A DNA stretch of 64,000 nt, from the NCBI RefSeq assembly GCF_011516825.1, contig NZ_WOTA01000015.1, positions 1 through 64,000 of the forward strand, read 5' to 3'. The position numbers and the translations under genes are program-made. The notes under the pieces were generated by a model. It saw only the letters and a program-made list of their open reading frames with translations. It searched no databases and was not told the DNA's origin. Source of the stretch: Acetobacter oeni (GTDB lineage Bacteria > Pseudomonadota > Alphaproteobacteria > Acetobacterales > Acetobacteraceae). Each line of letters opens with the position of its first letter. The stretch's first letter is position 1. Below are positions 17,558 through 25,269 of this stretch, piece by piece.

Positions 17558-19540
17558 GTGACTGCATCAGCGGCCATATTAAAGCAGCCCCCCGTCTCTG
17601 ATTCGATTCGTTCATTTGCATTCGCAGCGCGCAAACTCGCTCGTGAACTTGCGCCTGCCGGGGCCGGAATCGAGACAATTCCTCCGGCACTCTGGCTTAT
17701 TATTTCCCTTCTCTGGGAGCGCGCTCTTCGTTTCGATCCCGATCACGGTTTCTGGCCTGATCGTGACCGTTTTGTCGTTTCTTCCCCGCGACTCCTGCCT
17801 CTCCGGCTGGCTTTCATGCGGCTGGCAGGATGGAAAGATGACGAACGCGCGGCCTCATCCGACATGCCGGACGTGACCGACGAGCTTTACGGGCTTGCAG
17901 GGGGGCTTGCCGGGCAGGCGGTCGCATCTGCTGCAGGCATGGCTCTCGCGGAAAAAATACTGGCCAGACGTTTCGGCCATTCACTCGTTGATCACAGGAC
18001 ATGGCTGGTAGCGCTGCCTGATGACCTGCACACGGGTGTCGCTCTTGAGGCGGCTACACTCGCCGGACGATTCGATCTCAGCCGGCTCACAGTAATAGTC
18101 GCGGCTTCATCATTGCAGAACACGGGTCGTCATGCTTCCGACGAAGAAGAGACTGGTCAGATACTCGGAGCATTCGAGGCATCCGGCTGGACAACACGCT
18201 GCGTCAAAGCAGATGACACAGCAGGGATGAGTGCGGCCATAATGGCTGCACAGCGCAGCCGGCGACCTTCCCTTATTTTCTGCGAACCCGGCCCGAATCA
18301 CACACAAAAAACTGAAAGCCTTCCTCCCGCGACGGTATGGGACCCGACAAAAAGAAGAGGGCGGGCTGCACGACGCGCCTGGTTGCGTCGCCTCAGCCAT
18401 CATGCACAACGGGCGGAGTTCGAACGGGTCGTTGCCGGTCGGCAGCCAGCCAGACTGAATGATGATTTTCAGCGCGGATGGACACTAAATCCGGCAACAA
18501 CGATGCCGAAAACCGATGCCGACCTGTCTCTTATCGGACAGGGTCTGAATGGCCGGGATATTCTCTCCGGCCTGCTGCCTGAACTGGTTACCCTGACAAC
18601 CGGCGATTTCGGTCAGACGTCACCGCGACGCAGGAATGATGTCAGGCCGGAAAAGGCAGGTCATCATACGGCTGACAGATCATATTTCTGCGGCCACCGG
18701 GAACCGGCCATGGTGGGGCTGATGAATGGGCTGGCGCTGCACGGAGGTCTCATCCCCTGTGGTCTTGCTCCGCTCCATTCAGTGGATCGTATGCGCCCCG
18801 CCCTGCGCTTTGCCGCGCTTGCAGGACAGCGGCTGGTCTGCTCACTGATCGAAAGCGATCCCGACCTCGGAGCCTGTCTGTGGCAGCAGGTTGAGCAACT
18901 GGCCAGCCTGCGTGCCATGCCAAATCTTGCCTTGTTTCGTCCGGCCGGCGCCCGCGAAGTGGCGGCGGCCTGGATCAGTGCTCTCGCATGGAGAACAGGC
19001 CCCAGTGTGATTGTGTTTGGCCGCCAGTCCACACTGACAACACAGCCCGACACATCAGACTATCGGGAAAGTGATCCGATTGATGACGCAGAGACGCGAA
19101 ACGGTCCGGGCTGTGGTGGTTACGTCCTGGAGAAACCGTCTGCGGGCGATGGAATCCGGGATGTCACACTGATCGCATCCGGAGCAGAAGTTGAAATCGT
19201 CCGACAGGCAAAAGCATTGCTTGAGCAGGATGGCTTACAGGTGGCGCTGGTGTCACTGCCCTGCTGGGAACTGTTCACCCGACAGGATCGGGCTTATCGT
19301 GATCTTGTCCTTGGAGACGCGCCGCGCGTTGCCATCGAAGCGGCTTCCGGTTTCGGGTGGGAGCGCTGGCTCGGAAATAAAGGAGTTTTTATCGGTCGGG
19401 ACGAGTTCGGTGCAACATCCGTAGTGGATGCGCTTTTCCGCAATTCCGGCATTTCACCGGAATTGATTCGGGAGCGTGTCATCGTATTGCTCGACACTGC
19501 CTTAAGGACGACAGACCCGGTCGGCGGGTTTCATCACTGA
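17558..19540 (+). CDS. transketolase-like protein lacking cofactor-binding residues
   Basis: About 660 residues aligning along the whole length of transketolase, but with the cofactor and substrate sites lost. The SGHPG motif near residue 35 is absent, the SNGHGSML element reads SSPRLLPL (75-82), and the thiamine-diphosphate GDGxxxEG motif reads ALPDDLHTGVALEA (152-165). The Glu of GVREHAM survives as GHREPAM (E382) and VEQLASLRAMPNL is kept. I infer an inactive paralogue. Start: GTG at 17558 gives VTASAAILKQPPVSD, like real transketolases, with an AGG six bases upstream; an ATG at 17435 gives an atypical 41-residue extension. Its place before gap and pgk is that of tkt in many alphaproteobacteria, so it probably descends from that gene. 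Confidence 0.75.
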   Translation: MTASAAILKQPPVSDSIRSFAFAARKLARELAPAGAGIETIPPALWLIISLLWERALRFDPDHGFWPDRDRFVVSSPRLLPLRLAFMRLAGWKDDERAASSDMPDVTDELYGLAGGLAGQAVASAAGMALAEKILARRFGHSLVDHRTWLVALPDDLHTGVALEAATLAGRFDLSRLTVIVAASSLQNTGRHASDEEETGQILGAFEASGWTTRCVKADDTAGMSAAIMAAQRSRRPSLIFCEPGPNHTQKTESLPPATVWDPTKRRGRAARRAWLRRLSHHAQRAEFERVVAGRQPARLNDDFQRGWTLNPATTMPKTDADLSLIGQGLNGRDILSGLLPELVTLTTGDFGQTSPRRRNDVRPEKAGHHTADRSYFCGHREPAMVGLMNGLALHGGLIPCGLAPLHSVDRMRPALRFAALAGQRLVCSLIESDPDLGACLWQQVEQLASLRAMPNLALFRPAGAREVAAAWISALAWRTGPSVIVFGRQSTLTTQPDTSDYRESDPIDDAETRNGPGCGGYVLEKPSAGDGIRDVTLIASGAEVEIVRQAKALLEQDGLQVALVSLPCWELFTRQDRAYRDLVLGDAPRVAIEAASGFGWERWLGNKGVFIGRDEFGATSVVDALFRNSGISPELIRERVIVLLDTALRTTDPVGGFHH

Positions 19541-19632
19541 GAATGCTGAGAGGGGCGCACTTGCCCCTGTCGCACAGGTCAAACGCAGGACCCCGAAGCC
19601 GGGGTCTGAACAACAAGACGGAGACAAATCAG

Positions 19633-20655
19633 ATGACAGTCAAAATCGCGATCAACGGATTTGGCCGTATTGGCCGCCTGGTACTTCGCGGCATTATTGA
19701 AAGCGGCCGCACGGACGTCGTCCCGGTGGTCATCAATGACCTGGGCAGTGTCGAAGCAAATGCTCATCTCCTGAGCTATGACAGCATTCACGGGCGCTTT
19801 CCCGCAGATGTAAAGGTTGATGGCAACAAGCTGCTTATCAGTGCTCATGGCCGGACATGGGATCCGATCATCGTTACAGCCGAGCGCGACCCTGCAAAGG
19901 TGCCGCTCCAGGGTATCGATGTCGCCATGGAATGCACGGGCCTGTTTACCTCAAAGGAAAAAGCATCCCCGCTGCTCACCGCCGGCGCCCGGAAGGTGAT
20001 CGTCTCGGCGCCTGGCGAAAATGTGGATGCGACGATTGTCTACGGTGTGAACCAGGACACTCTGACTTCAGACATGACTGTTATTTCCAACGCATCCTGC
20101 ACAACCAACTGCCTTGCTCCCGTTGCGAAGGTTCTTGATGACGCGTTCGGCATCGTGCGCGGCTACATGGTGACGATCCATTCCTATACTGGCGATCAGC
20201 GCACCGTGGACACTCTCCATAAAGATCTGCGCCGTGCCCGCGCTGCTGGTCTGAATATGATCCCGACATCCACCGGAGCGGCCCGCGCTGTTGGACTTGT
20301 CCTTCCGCATCTGAAAGGCAAACTGGACGGCACGGCGATTCGCGTTCCCACAGCTAACGTGTCTCTGGTATCGCTTGATTTCGTGCCCAAAAATATTCCC
20401 GGATCAGTCGAAGCCGTGAACGAAGCTGTTAAAAAAGCCTCTGAAGCCGGTCCGCTCAAAGGCATTCTGGCTTACAATACAGCGCCTCTCGTTAGTTCCG
20501 ATTTCAATCATGCCCTGGCGTCATCCACTTTCGACGCAACGCAGACGTCGCTGGTCGACGGTGGTCAGCTCATCCGTATCTGCGCCTGGTACGACAATGA
20601 ATGGGGGTTCTCCAACCGCATGTCGGATACTGCCGCCGTGTTTGGGGCGCTCTGA
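19633..20655 (+). CDS. gap: type I glyceraldehyde-3-phosphate dehydrogenase
   Basis: Glycolytic/Calvin-type enzyme that interconverts glyceraldehyde-3-phosphate and 1,3-bisphosphoglycerate. NAD-binding INGFGRIGRLVLR begins at residue 7; the catalytic cysteine is C156 in SNASCTTNCLAPV; YDNEWGFSNRM near the C-terminus is intact. 340 residues. The ATG at 19633 follows a GGAGA element; an upstream in-frame ATG at 19543 would add 30 unrelated residues. It lies 92 bases after the transketolase-like gene and 129 bases before pgk, a conserved operon. Confidence 0.96.
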   Translation: MTVKIAINGFGRIGRLVLRGIIESGRTDVVPVVINDLGSVEANAHLLSYDSIHGRFPADVKVDGNKLLISAHGRTWDPIIVTAERDPAKVPLQGIDVAMECTGLFTSKEKASPLLTAGARKVIVSAPGENVDATIVYGVNQDTLTSDMTVISNASCTTNCLAPVAKVLDDAFGIVRGYMVTIHSYTGDQRTVDTLHKDLRRARAAGLNMIPTSTGAARAVGLVLPHLKGKLDGTAIRVPTANVSLVSLDFVPKNIPGSVEAVNEAVKKASEAGPLKGILAYNTAPLVSSDFNHALASSTFDATQTSLVDGGQLIRICAWYDNEWGFSNRMSDTAAVFGAL

Positions 20656-20784
20656 AACCGATCTCCGGAAGTATCTCATCACGATGAGGCTTCCGGGTTC
20701 TATGTTTGCCATGTCACCCGGGACAAGCCGTTCACCACTCATCGAATCAGGCTGAACCGTGCTGCGACAAAAAGGATTAAGTCG

Positions 20785-22008
20785 ATGACAACCCGGTCTT
20801 TCAGAACTCTCGACACACTGGACCCACGCGGCAAAAAAATTCTTCTGCGCGCGGACCTGAATGTACCTGTTCGCGATGGCACAATTTCAGACCTGACCCG
20901 CATCGAACGGCTTACTCCCACCATCAGGGAACTGGCCGACAAAGGCGGACGCGTAATTGTTGTCAGCCATTTCGACCGGCCAAAGGGGAAACCAGTGCCT
21001 GAGATGTCTCTTGCGCCGATCTCCGAAGCGTTGGCCCGTGTCCTTGGCAAAAAAATTACATTTGTTCCCGACTGCGTGGGCGCTGTCGCACAGAATGCTG
21101 TCGCTGCAATGACAGACGGTGATGTGATCGTCCTTGAAAACACGCGGTTCTATCCCGGCGAGGAGCAAAATGATCCGGAAATGGCGAAATCACTCGCCTC
21201 TCTCGCAGATATTTATGTCAACGATGCCTTTTCCGCAGCTCACCGGGCTCATGCTTCTACAGAAGGTGTCGCCCACCACCTCCCCTCCTTCGCAGGCAGA
21301 CTTATGGAAATAGAACTGGGTGCGCTGGAGGCCGCGCTGGAAAACCCGCAACGTCCCGTCGGTGCGATTGTGGGCGGTGCAAAAGTTTCGACCAAGCTCG
21401 ATCTGCTGAATAATATGATCGAAAAAGTCGACATGCTTGCCGTCGGCGGGGCAATGGCCAACACCTTCCTTGCCGCACAGGGCCTTTCCGTGGGCAAGTC
21501 GCTGAAAGAGGCCGACATGCTCGATACGGCAAAATCGATCATGACCAAGGCGAAGCAGCGCGGTTGTGATCTGATACTGCCTACAGATGTCGTTGTTGCG
21601 TCAGATTTCATGGCAGGGGCGCCGTCTGAAATCGTCCCGGTTACAGATATTCCCGATGGCTGGATGGCTCTGGACATCGGCCCAGAAACTGTGGCGCTCC
21701 TCAACAAAAAACTCGGCAAGCTGAAAACTCTCGTCTGGAACGGTCCTTTAGGCGTGTTTGAAATGCCACCTTTTGACACAGGCACGAATGCGGTGGCGCA
21801 GGAAGCGGCCCGTCTGACAAAGGCTGGTCAGCTGAAAACCGTTGCCGGCGGCGGCGACACCGTATCAGCACTTCGTCATGCGCATGTCCTCCATGATATG
21901 TCTTACGTTTCAACTGCCGGCGGGGCTTTCCTGGAATGGCTCGAGGGCAAGCTGCTGCCTGGTGTCGTGATGCTTGGGGAAGCCGGGCATGATGTCGCGC
22001 CCCTTTAA
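20785..22008 (+). CDS. pgk: phosphoglycerate kinase
   Basis: Makes ATP from 1,3-bisphosphoglycerate in the cytosol. [11 protein letters not shown] near residue 22, the substrate-binding HFDRPKG, the hinge region, and the nucleotide-site [10 protein letters not shown] and [14 protein letters not shown] are all present. Length is 407 residues. An AAAGGA element lies ten bases before the ATG. The gene ends 12 bases before a strong hairpin (22020-22047). Confidence 0.97.
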   Translation: MTTRSFRTLDTLDPRGKKILLRADLNVPVRDGTISDLTRIERLTPTIRELADKGGRVIVVSHFDRPKGKPVPEMSLAPISEALARVLGKKITFVPDCVGAVAQNAVAAMTDGDVIVLENTRFYPGEEQNDPEMAKSLASLADIYVNDAFSAAHRAHASTEGVAHHLPSFAGRLMEIELGALEAALENPQRPVGAIVGGAKVSTKLDLLNNMIEKVDMLAVGGAMANTFLAAQGLSVGKSLKEADMLDTAKSIMTKAKQRGCDLILPTDVVVASDFMAGAPSEIVPVTDIPDGWMALDIGPETVALLNKKLGKLKTLVWNGPLGVFEMPPFDTGTNAVAQEAARLTKAGQLKTVAGGGDTVSALRHAHVLHDMSYVSTAGGAFLEWLEGKLLPGVVMLGEAGHDVAPL

Positions 22009-22019
22009 CGCTTCATTAA

Positions 22020-22047
22020 ACCGGCATCGGCTAGCACCGATGCCGGT
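22020..22047. terminator. hairpin after pgk
   Basis: Perfect 11-base-pair stem (ACCGGCATCGG with its complement) and a six-base loop. No uridine tract follows on the plus strand and only a short T-rich run on the minus strand, so it may act in both directions or be an mRNA 3' end stabiliser. Confidence 0.55.
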
Positions 22048-22064
22048 ATCGGGGCACAGGATAT

Positions 22065-22398
22065 TCATTTTATGATCTCGTCTGACCTTCTGAGTATTTT
22101 TTCACTGCCAGGCGGGACACAGACGACTTCACAGGCAACCCGTAAAGCTGCTTCGACATCTTCAGCGCTGACCACACAATCGGCATCAGGTTCAGTTTCG
22201 TCCCGTGCGAGGTCGGGGACAGTAGCGATACCTTCTTCCGGAGAGGGAGTGCCCGCGTTTCGCCGCCGCGGGTATTATCTGGATCTTGTCATCTGAATCC
22301 GTTTTATCCGGCAGCGCCGGAATAGCCTGGTCTGCAATCCTGACAAGTTCTTCCTTTAGTTTGCCTGCATTCCCGCTTGTTCCTGCGGGAGAGCTCGG
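22065..22398 (-). pseudogene. possible remnant of an unrecognised gene, frameshifted
   Basis: On the minus strand one frame reads GNAGKLKEELVRIADQAIPALP and continues to about 22275; a second frame then carries PSPEEGIATVPDLARDE and AEDVEAALRVACEVV to a stop at 22065. Both pieces have protein-like composition and join if one frame shift is assumed. No start codon is available before the tRNA gene at 22417. It converges on pgk with a hairpin in between, as a real gene would. I do not recognise a family. A plus-strand 74-codon frame at 22072-22296 covers the same bases and looks less protein-like. Confidence 0.25.
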
Positions 22399-22416
22399 CT
22401 AGACAGAGCCCGTGTT

Positions 22417-22725
22417 GTCCGCGTAGCTCAGCAGGATAGAGCACAGGATTCCTATTGAATTGGGCGCCGTGAGGGGAAACCGCACGGTGGAACTGCTCAA
22501 ATTCGGGGAACGCTTGACCCTCTGCCGGTCATGCCAATCCCGAGCCAAGTCCGGATATACCGGAAAGGTGTAGAGACTGGACGGGCAGCGCCTGTTGGCC
22601 CTTGATCGGGTCTATGGCGAAGGGACAGTCCAGACCACGAACGTAGCGCCGGATGGCCTGCGGCGGCGAAAGTCGAAGTGGTACGAATCCTGGGGCCGTG
22701 GGTTCGAATCCCGCCGCGGACACCA
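22417..22725 (+). tRNA. tRNA-Arg(CCU), interrupted by a group I intron
   Basis: The two exons (22417-22453 and 22686-22725) fold into a complete tRNA: acceptor stem GTCCGCG/CGCGGAC with seven perfect pairs, D-arm GCTC...GAGC, anticodon stem CAGGA/TCCTG, anticodon loop TTCCTAA with anticodon CCT, T-arm with GGTTCGAATCC, discriminator A and encoded CCA. The gene is cut directly after the third anticodon base. Without removing the 232-base insert no tRNA can form. It decodes the AGG codon. Confidence 0.93.
22454..22685 (+). ncRNA. group I intron in the tRNA-Arg(CCU) anticodon loop
   Basis: A 232-base insert with group I features. The base before the 5' splice site is T (22453) and the last intron base is G (22685). 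An internal guide sequence GGGAA (22474-22478) can pair with the exon bases TTCCT, with the required U-G pair at the splice site. The conserved core is visible: element P around 22500-22510 (AATTCGGGGAA), element Q at 22536-22549 (AATCCCGAGCCAAG), element R at about 22567-22587 (GTGTAGAGACTGGACGGG) and element S near 22625-22634 (ACAGTCCAGA), the latter two forming P7. There is no endonuclease gene inside. Related introns are known in alphaproteobacterial tRNA-Arg(CCU) genes; subgroup IC3 is likely. Confidence 0.92.
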
Positions 22726-22866
22726 TGCAGCACATCCCTCGGAACAGTTTCATGAGGATATTTCGCTCTCTGACAGAGGCTGTTGTCCACGTCCGAAGAT
22801 TTCACATCATCTGCAACCAGCCTGACCAGTATCCGTTATCAACGTATCCCTGTCAGGACATTTAAG

Positions 22867-23025
22867 ATGCGACACATAACAAGCGGTGTCCCCTCCAGCC
22901 CTGAAATGCCACCGGGTTCATCCGTCCCGCCTCCGCCACCGTGCGATCCGGAAACACCACCCCCGCGGCAAGAGCCGGAACGGCCATTTCCTGCCAAAGA
23001 TCCTCCCTTAGAAAAACGTCATTGA
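22867..23025 (+). CDS. small proline-rich protein
   Basis: A 52-codon reading frame starting with MRHITSGVPSS and followed by a strongly proline-rich body (SSVPPPPPCDPETPPPRQEP) and a charged end. An AGGA lies eight bases before the ATG at 22867. Short Pro-rich proteins of this kind are often found in proteobacterial genomes with no known function. Support is the ribosome site and the non-random composition; there is no domain. Confidence 0.4.
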   Translation: MRHITSGVPSSPEMPPGSSVPPPPPCDPETPPPRQEPERPFPAKDPPLEKRH

Positions 23026-23153
23026 CGCCCCTGTGCCAGAGCAATTCGCAAAAATGAAAAATGGCGGCATATGGCTCACATATTGAACGACGCCGGGATT
23101 TAATAAGGAGCAGTGTGAGCAGAACTTAATTTTCCATCTGTTTACGCCCCATT

Positions 23154-24188
23154 TCATTTACCATCTGTCAACCGCGGAGACGGTAACTGCGAAGGGGATG
23201 CGTCAGTATCTGACGCGCCACTTCTGGCTTCAGGCGCACTCAGGCGAGGAACGCGGCCATGATGACCAAAATTAACAATTCTTGCCTCTGCAAGATGGAC
23301 GTAACCGACAAGACCTGACCTGAGAATAGCCACAGCAAAAGCTGAACCCAGCAACGGGCCAATCAGGTAAATCCAGATCGATGACAGATTGCCATTGAAT
23401 ATCGCCGGACCAAGTGAACGGGCAAAATTCGTGCTGTCACCAGATATCCATGCAAAAATTGGATTCATAACAAAAAAATACCAGCCGCCGATCCAGGGTG
23501 CAAACAGTTGCAGGCGCGGATGTGCTGCCGCCCAGTACAATGCAAAAATCAGTCCTGTTGTGACAATGATCTCAGTGGCAATGACCCAGAAAGGACCCAG
23601 AGCGGGCGCTGGAATCGTTGCCGCATAATGTGCGGCGGAAGCAATATGCCCCCATGGATGAAACAGCATCCCGCTGAGCGAAACCAGCCATGTTCCAAAA
23701 AGGGCGCCGGCTGTCTGTGCACAGACATAACCTAACGTGTCGAGCCACGACAGACGCCCGGCAGGCGCAAAAGCAAGAGAGACCGAAGGACTGAGATGGG
23801 CGCCGCTCACTTTTCCGAAACGTGTCATTGCAGCCCATGTCCCGGCGAAACCAAAGAACAGACCGCAAAGAGCCGTTTGCAGATAGGGATGGTCTGTCAG
23901 AAGCAAGGCAACAGGCGAACCGTTCCCCGACAAAATAACAACAGCAACCACGCCAATTATCATCATAATTGCTGTCGCAACGGCCTCACACCCATACAGC
24001 TTCCAGTGAAACGGGTGCTTCGGATGTGGCGCGCCAGCCAGCGGCCGATCCTCAAGTTCCATCTTCGTAAAATGGATGTGCGGGAATTTCAGGCGCAGAT
24101 GACCATCATTATGAGACTGGCGCGGCGTATCTTTCCACATAACAGGCGCGTTCTTTCTCCGATTATCGGCGCACCGTAAGCGCGCCAT
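23154..24188 (-). CDS. aquaporin-like (MIP family) membrane protein with altered NPA motifs
   Basis: A 344-residue protein with six predicted membrane helices and the two half-helix loops of the major intrinsic protein family, which conduct water or small solutes. The first NPA box reads SGAHLSPSVSLAF (Ser-Pro-Ser at 133-135, where Asn-Pro-Ala is usual) and the second reads DSTNFARSLGPAIF (Asn-Phe-Ala at 254-256). The repeat symmetry is otherwise clear. The N-terminal 60 residues are polar; ATGs at 24140 and 24062 are alternative starts. A polar tail follows the last helix. Substrate cannot be predicted. Confidence 0.8.
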   Translation of the reverse strand: MARLRCADNRRKNAPVMWKDTPRQSHNDGHLRLKFPHIHFTKMELEDRPLAGAPHPKHPFHWKLYGCEAVATAIMMIIGVVAVVILSGNGSPVALLLTDHPYLQTALCGLFFGFAGTWAAMTRFGKVSGAHLSPSVSLAFAPAGRLSWLDTLGYVCAQTAGALFGTWLVSLSGMLFHPWGHIASAAHYAATIPAPALGPFWVIATEIIVTTGLIFALYWAAAHPRLQLFAPWIGGWYFFVMNPIFAWISGDSTNFARSLGPAIFNGNLSSIWIYLIGPLLGSAFAVAILRSGLVGYVHLAEARIVNFGHHGRVPRLSAPEARSGASDTDASPSQLPSPRLTDGK

Positions 24189-24459
24189 CTCTTTTTAGAT
24201 AATGCCTTACACATCGCCGCGCTTCATCTCAGAATGTAGATGAGCGATACCAGCTCATCATAACAAACACGGTTCATCCGGAGAGCTGATCAGCATCCAT
24301 GCCATCAAATAGTCAGAGCCCTCGACCAGATTTTTACCATTCTTTACCCACAGAATAACTGTCACTGTGACTTCTGTGCGGGTAGCAAAACACTTTCGGG
24401 ACATACCGCACAACAGTCGCATTACGTCCCGGGAACTGAACCGGATACAGGAACTGTTC

Positions 24460-24705
24460 ATGAAGCACACTATTGGGACTTGCAGCTTATTATTACTGAT
24501 GATGATGCTAAATGGCTGCTATGCACAGTACAATTACCGGCCAGCCGGATGGAATCAGGGATGGTATACCGGATACTACGGCGGCCACAGAGGCTGGTAT
24601 GACAGTCGGGGATATTGGCGCGGCTGGCAGCAAGGCGGTGTCTGGCATGACGAACAAATATCGAAACGACGTGATCCGCGATGGCACACCGCCGGCAGCC
24701 GCTAA
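24460..24705 (+). CDS. small Tyr/Gly/Trp-rich lipoprotein
   Basis: An 81-residue lipoprotein. The signal sequence MKHTIGTCSLLLLMMMLNGC ends in a lipobox (LNGC), and the mature part is packed with Tyr, Gly and Trp (NQGWYTGYYGGHRGWYDSRG). The ATG at 24460 has an AGGA seven bases upstream; longer frames upstream lack a signal peptide. It is followed after 24 bases by another small exported protein, so the two probably form a unit at the envelope. No family recognised. Confidence 0.65.
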   Translation: MKHTIGTCSLLLLMMMLNGCYAQYNYRPAGWNQGWYTGYYGGHRGWYDSRGYWRGWQQGGVWHDEQISKRRDPRWHTAGSR

Positions 24706-24729
24706 GACAGGACGGAATGGATTTTACGC

Positions 24730-25104
24730 ATGATGAAACGTTTTCTTATCGTTACACTTATGGTCGGGCTGGTTTCGATCTCTGCGCCAGGCAAGGCAGC
24801 GACCGACTGCACCGGCGCATCCTGCACACAAAGTCCAGGAATTGGGCAGGACATTGCAGCAGGAACAAAAAACGCTGCTCATAATACGGCGCGCTGGAGT
24901 ACGCGCACTGGAAAGAACATCGGTCAATGGAGCAGCCGGAAAGGGAAAAGCGTCAGGAGCTGGACTAAAGAAAAAGCCGGTGACGTTGGAAAATGGGGCA
25001 GCAACACAGGCAAAAACGTCGGTAACTGGGGTAAAAAGACCGGACAGAACGCAGGAAATTTCTTTACCGGAAAGCCTGCACAGTCAGGTCAGACATCAAA
25101 CTGA
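24730..25104 (+). CDS. secreted protein made of 11-residue tandem repeats
   Basis: A 124-residue exported protein. After a Sec signal peptide (cleavage likely after APGKA) and two cysteines (C27, C32), residues 41-117 consist of seven consecutive 11-residue units, among them NTARWSTRTGK, NIGQWSSRKGK, SVRSWTKEKAG, DVGKWGSNTGK and NVGNWGKKTGQ. Trp sits at position 5 and Gly/Lys at positions 10-11 in most units. Strongly basic. 11-residue periodicity is compatible with amphipathic helices as in LEA or apolipoprotein-like proteins; function unknown. Confidence 0.7.
   Translation: MMKRFLIVTLMVGLVSISAPGKAATDCTGASCTQSPGIGQDIAAGTKNAAHNTARWSTRTGKNIGQWSSRKGKSVRSWTKEKAGDVGKWGSNTGKNVGNWGKKTGQNAGNFFTGKPAQSGQTSN
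24850..25080 (+). repeat. seven 33-base coding repeats
   Basis: Seven consecutive 33-base units inside the secreted repeat protein encode the 11-residue periodicity. The DNA units are diverged, so the repeat is much clearer at protein level, which suggests an old duplication kept by selection on the protein. Confidence 0.65.
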
Positions 25105-25269
25105 AACCATCAGTAAGGCTGGCATCTGGCAGGAAAATATTCTCGGGATCATATGCTCCGTCTCCCGCAATGATCTGACGACCAGCTGACCGTCGATCTT
25201 TCATCTGGCTGACTATACTGTACCGGTTTCCGACGCGGCAGTGCGTCAGCTTACAGGAGAACCCCGCCA

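Noticed and set aside
22497..22865. Several 70-100 codon frames across the tRNA and intron
   Set aside because: They overlap conserved RNA structure of the tRNA exons and the group I core, so they are chance frames.
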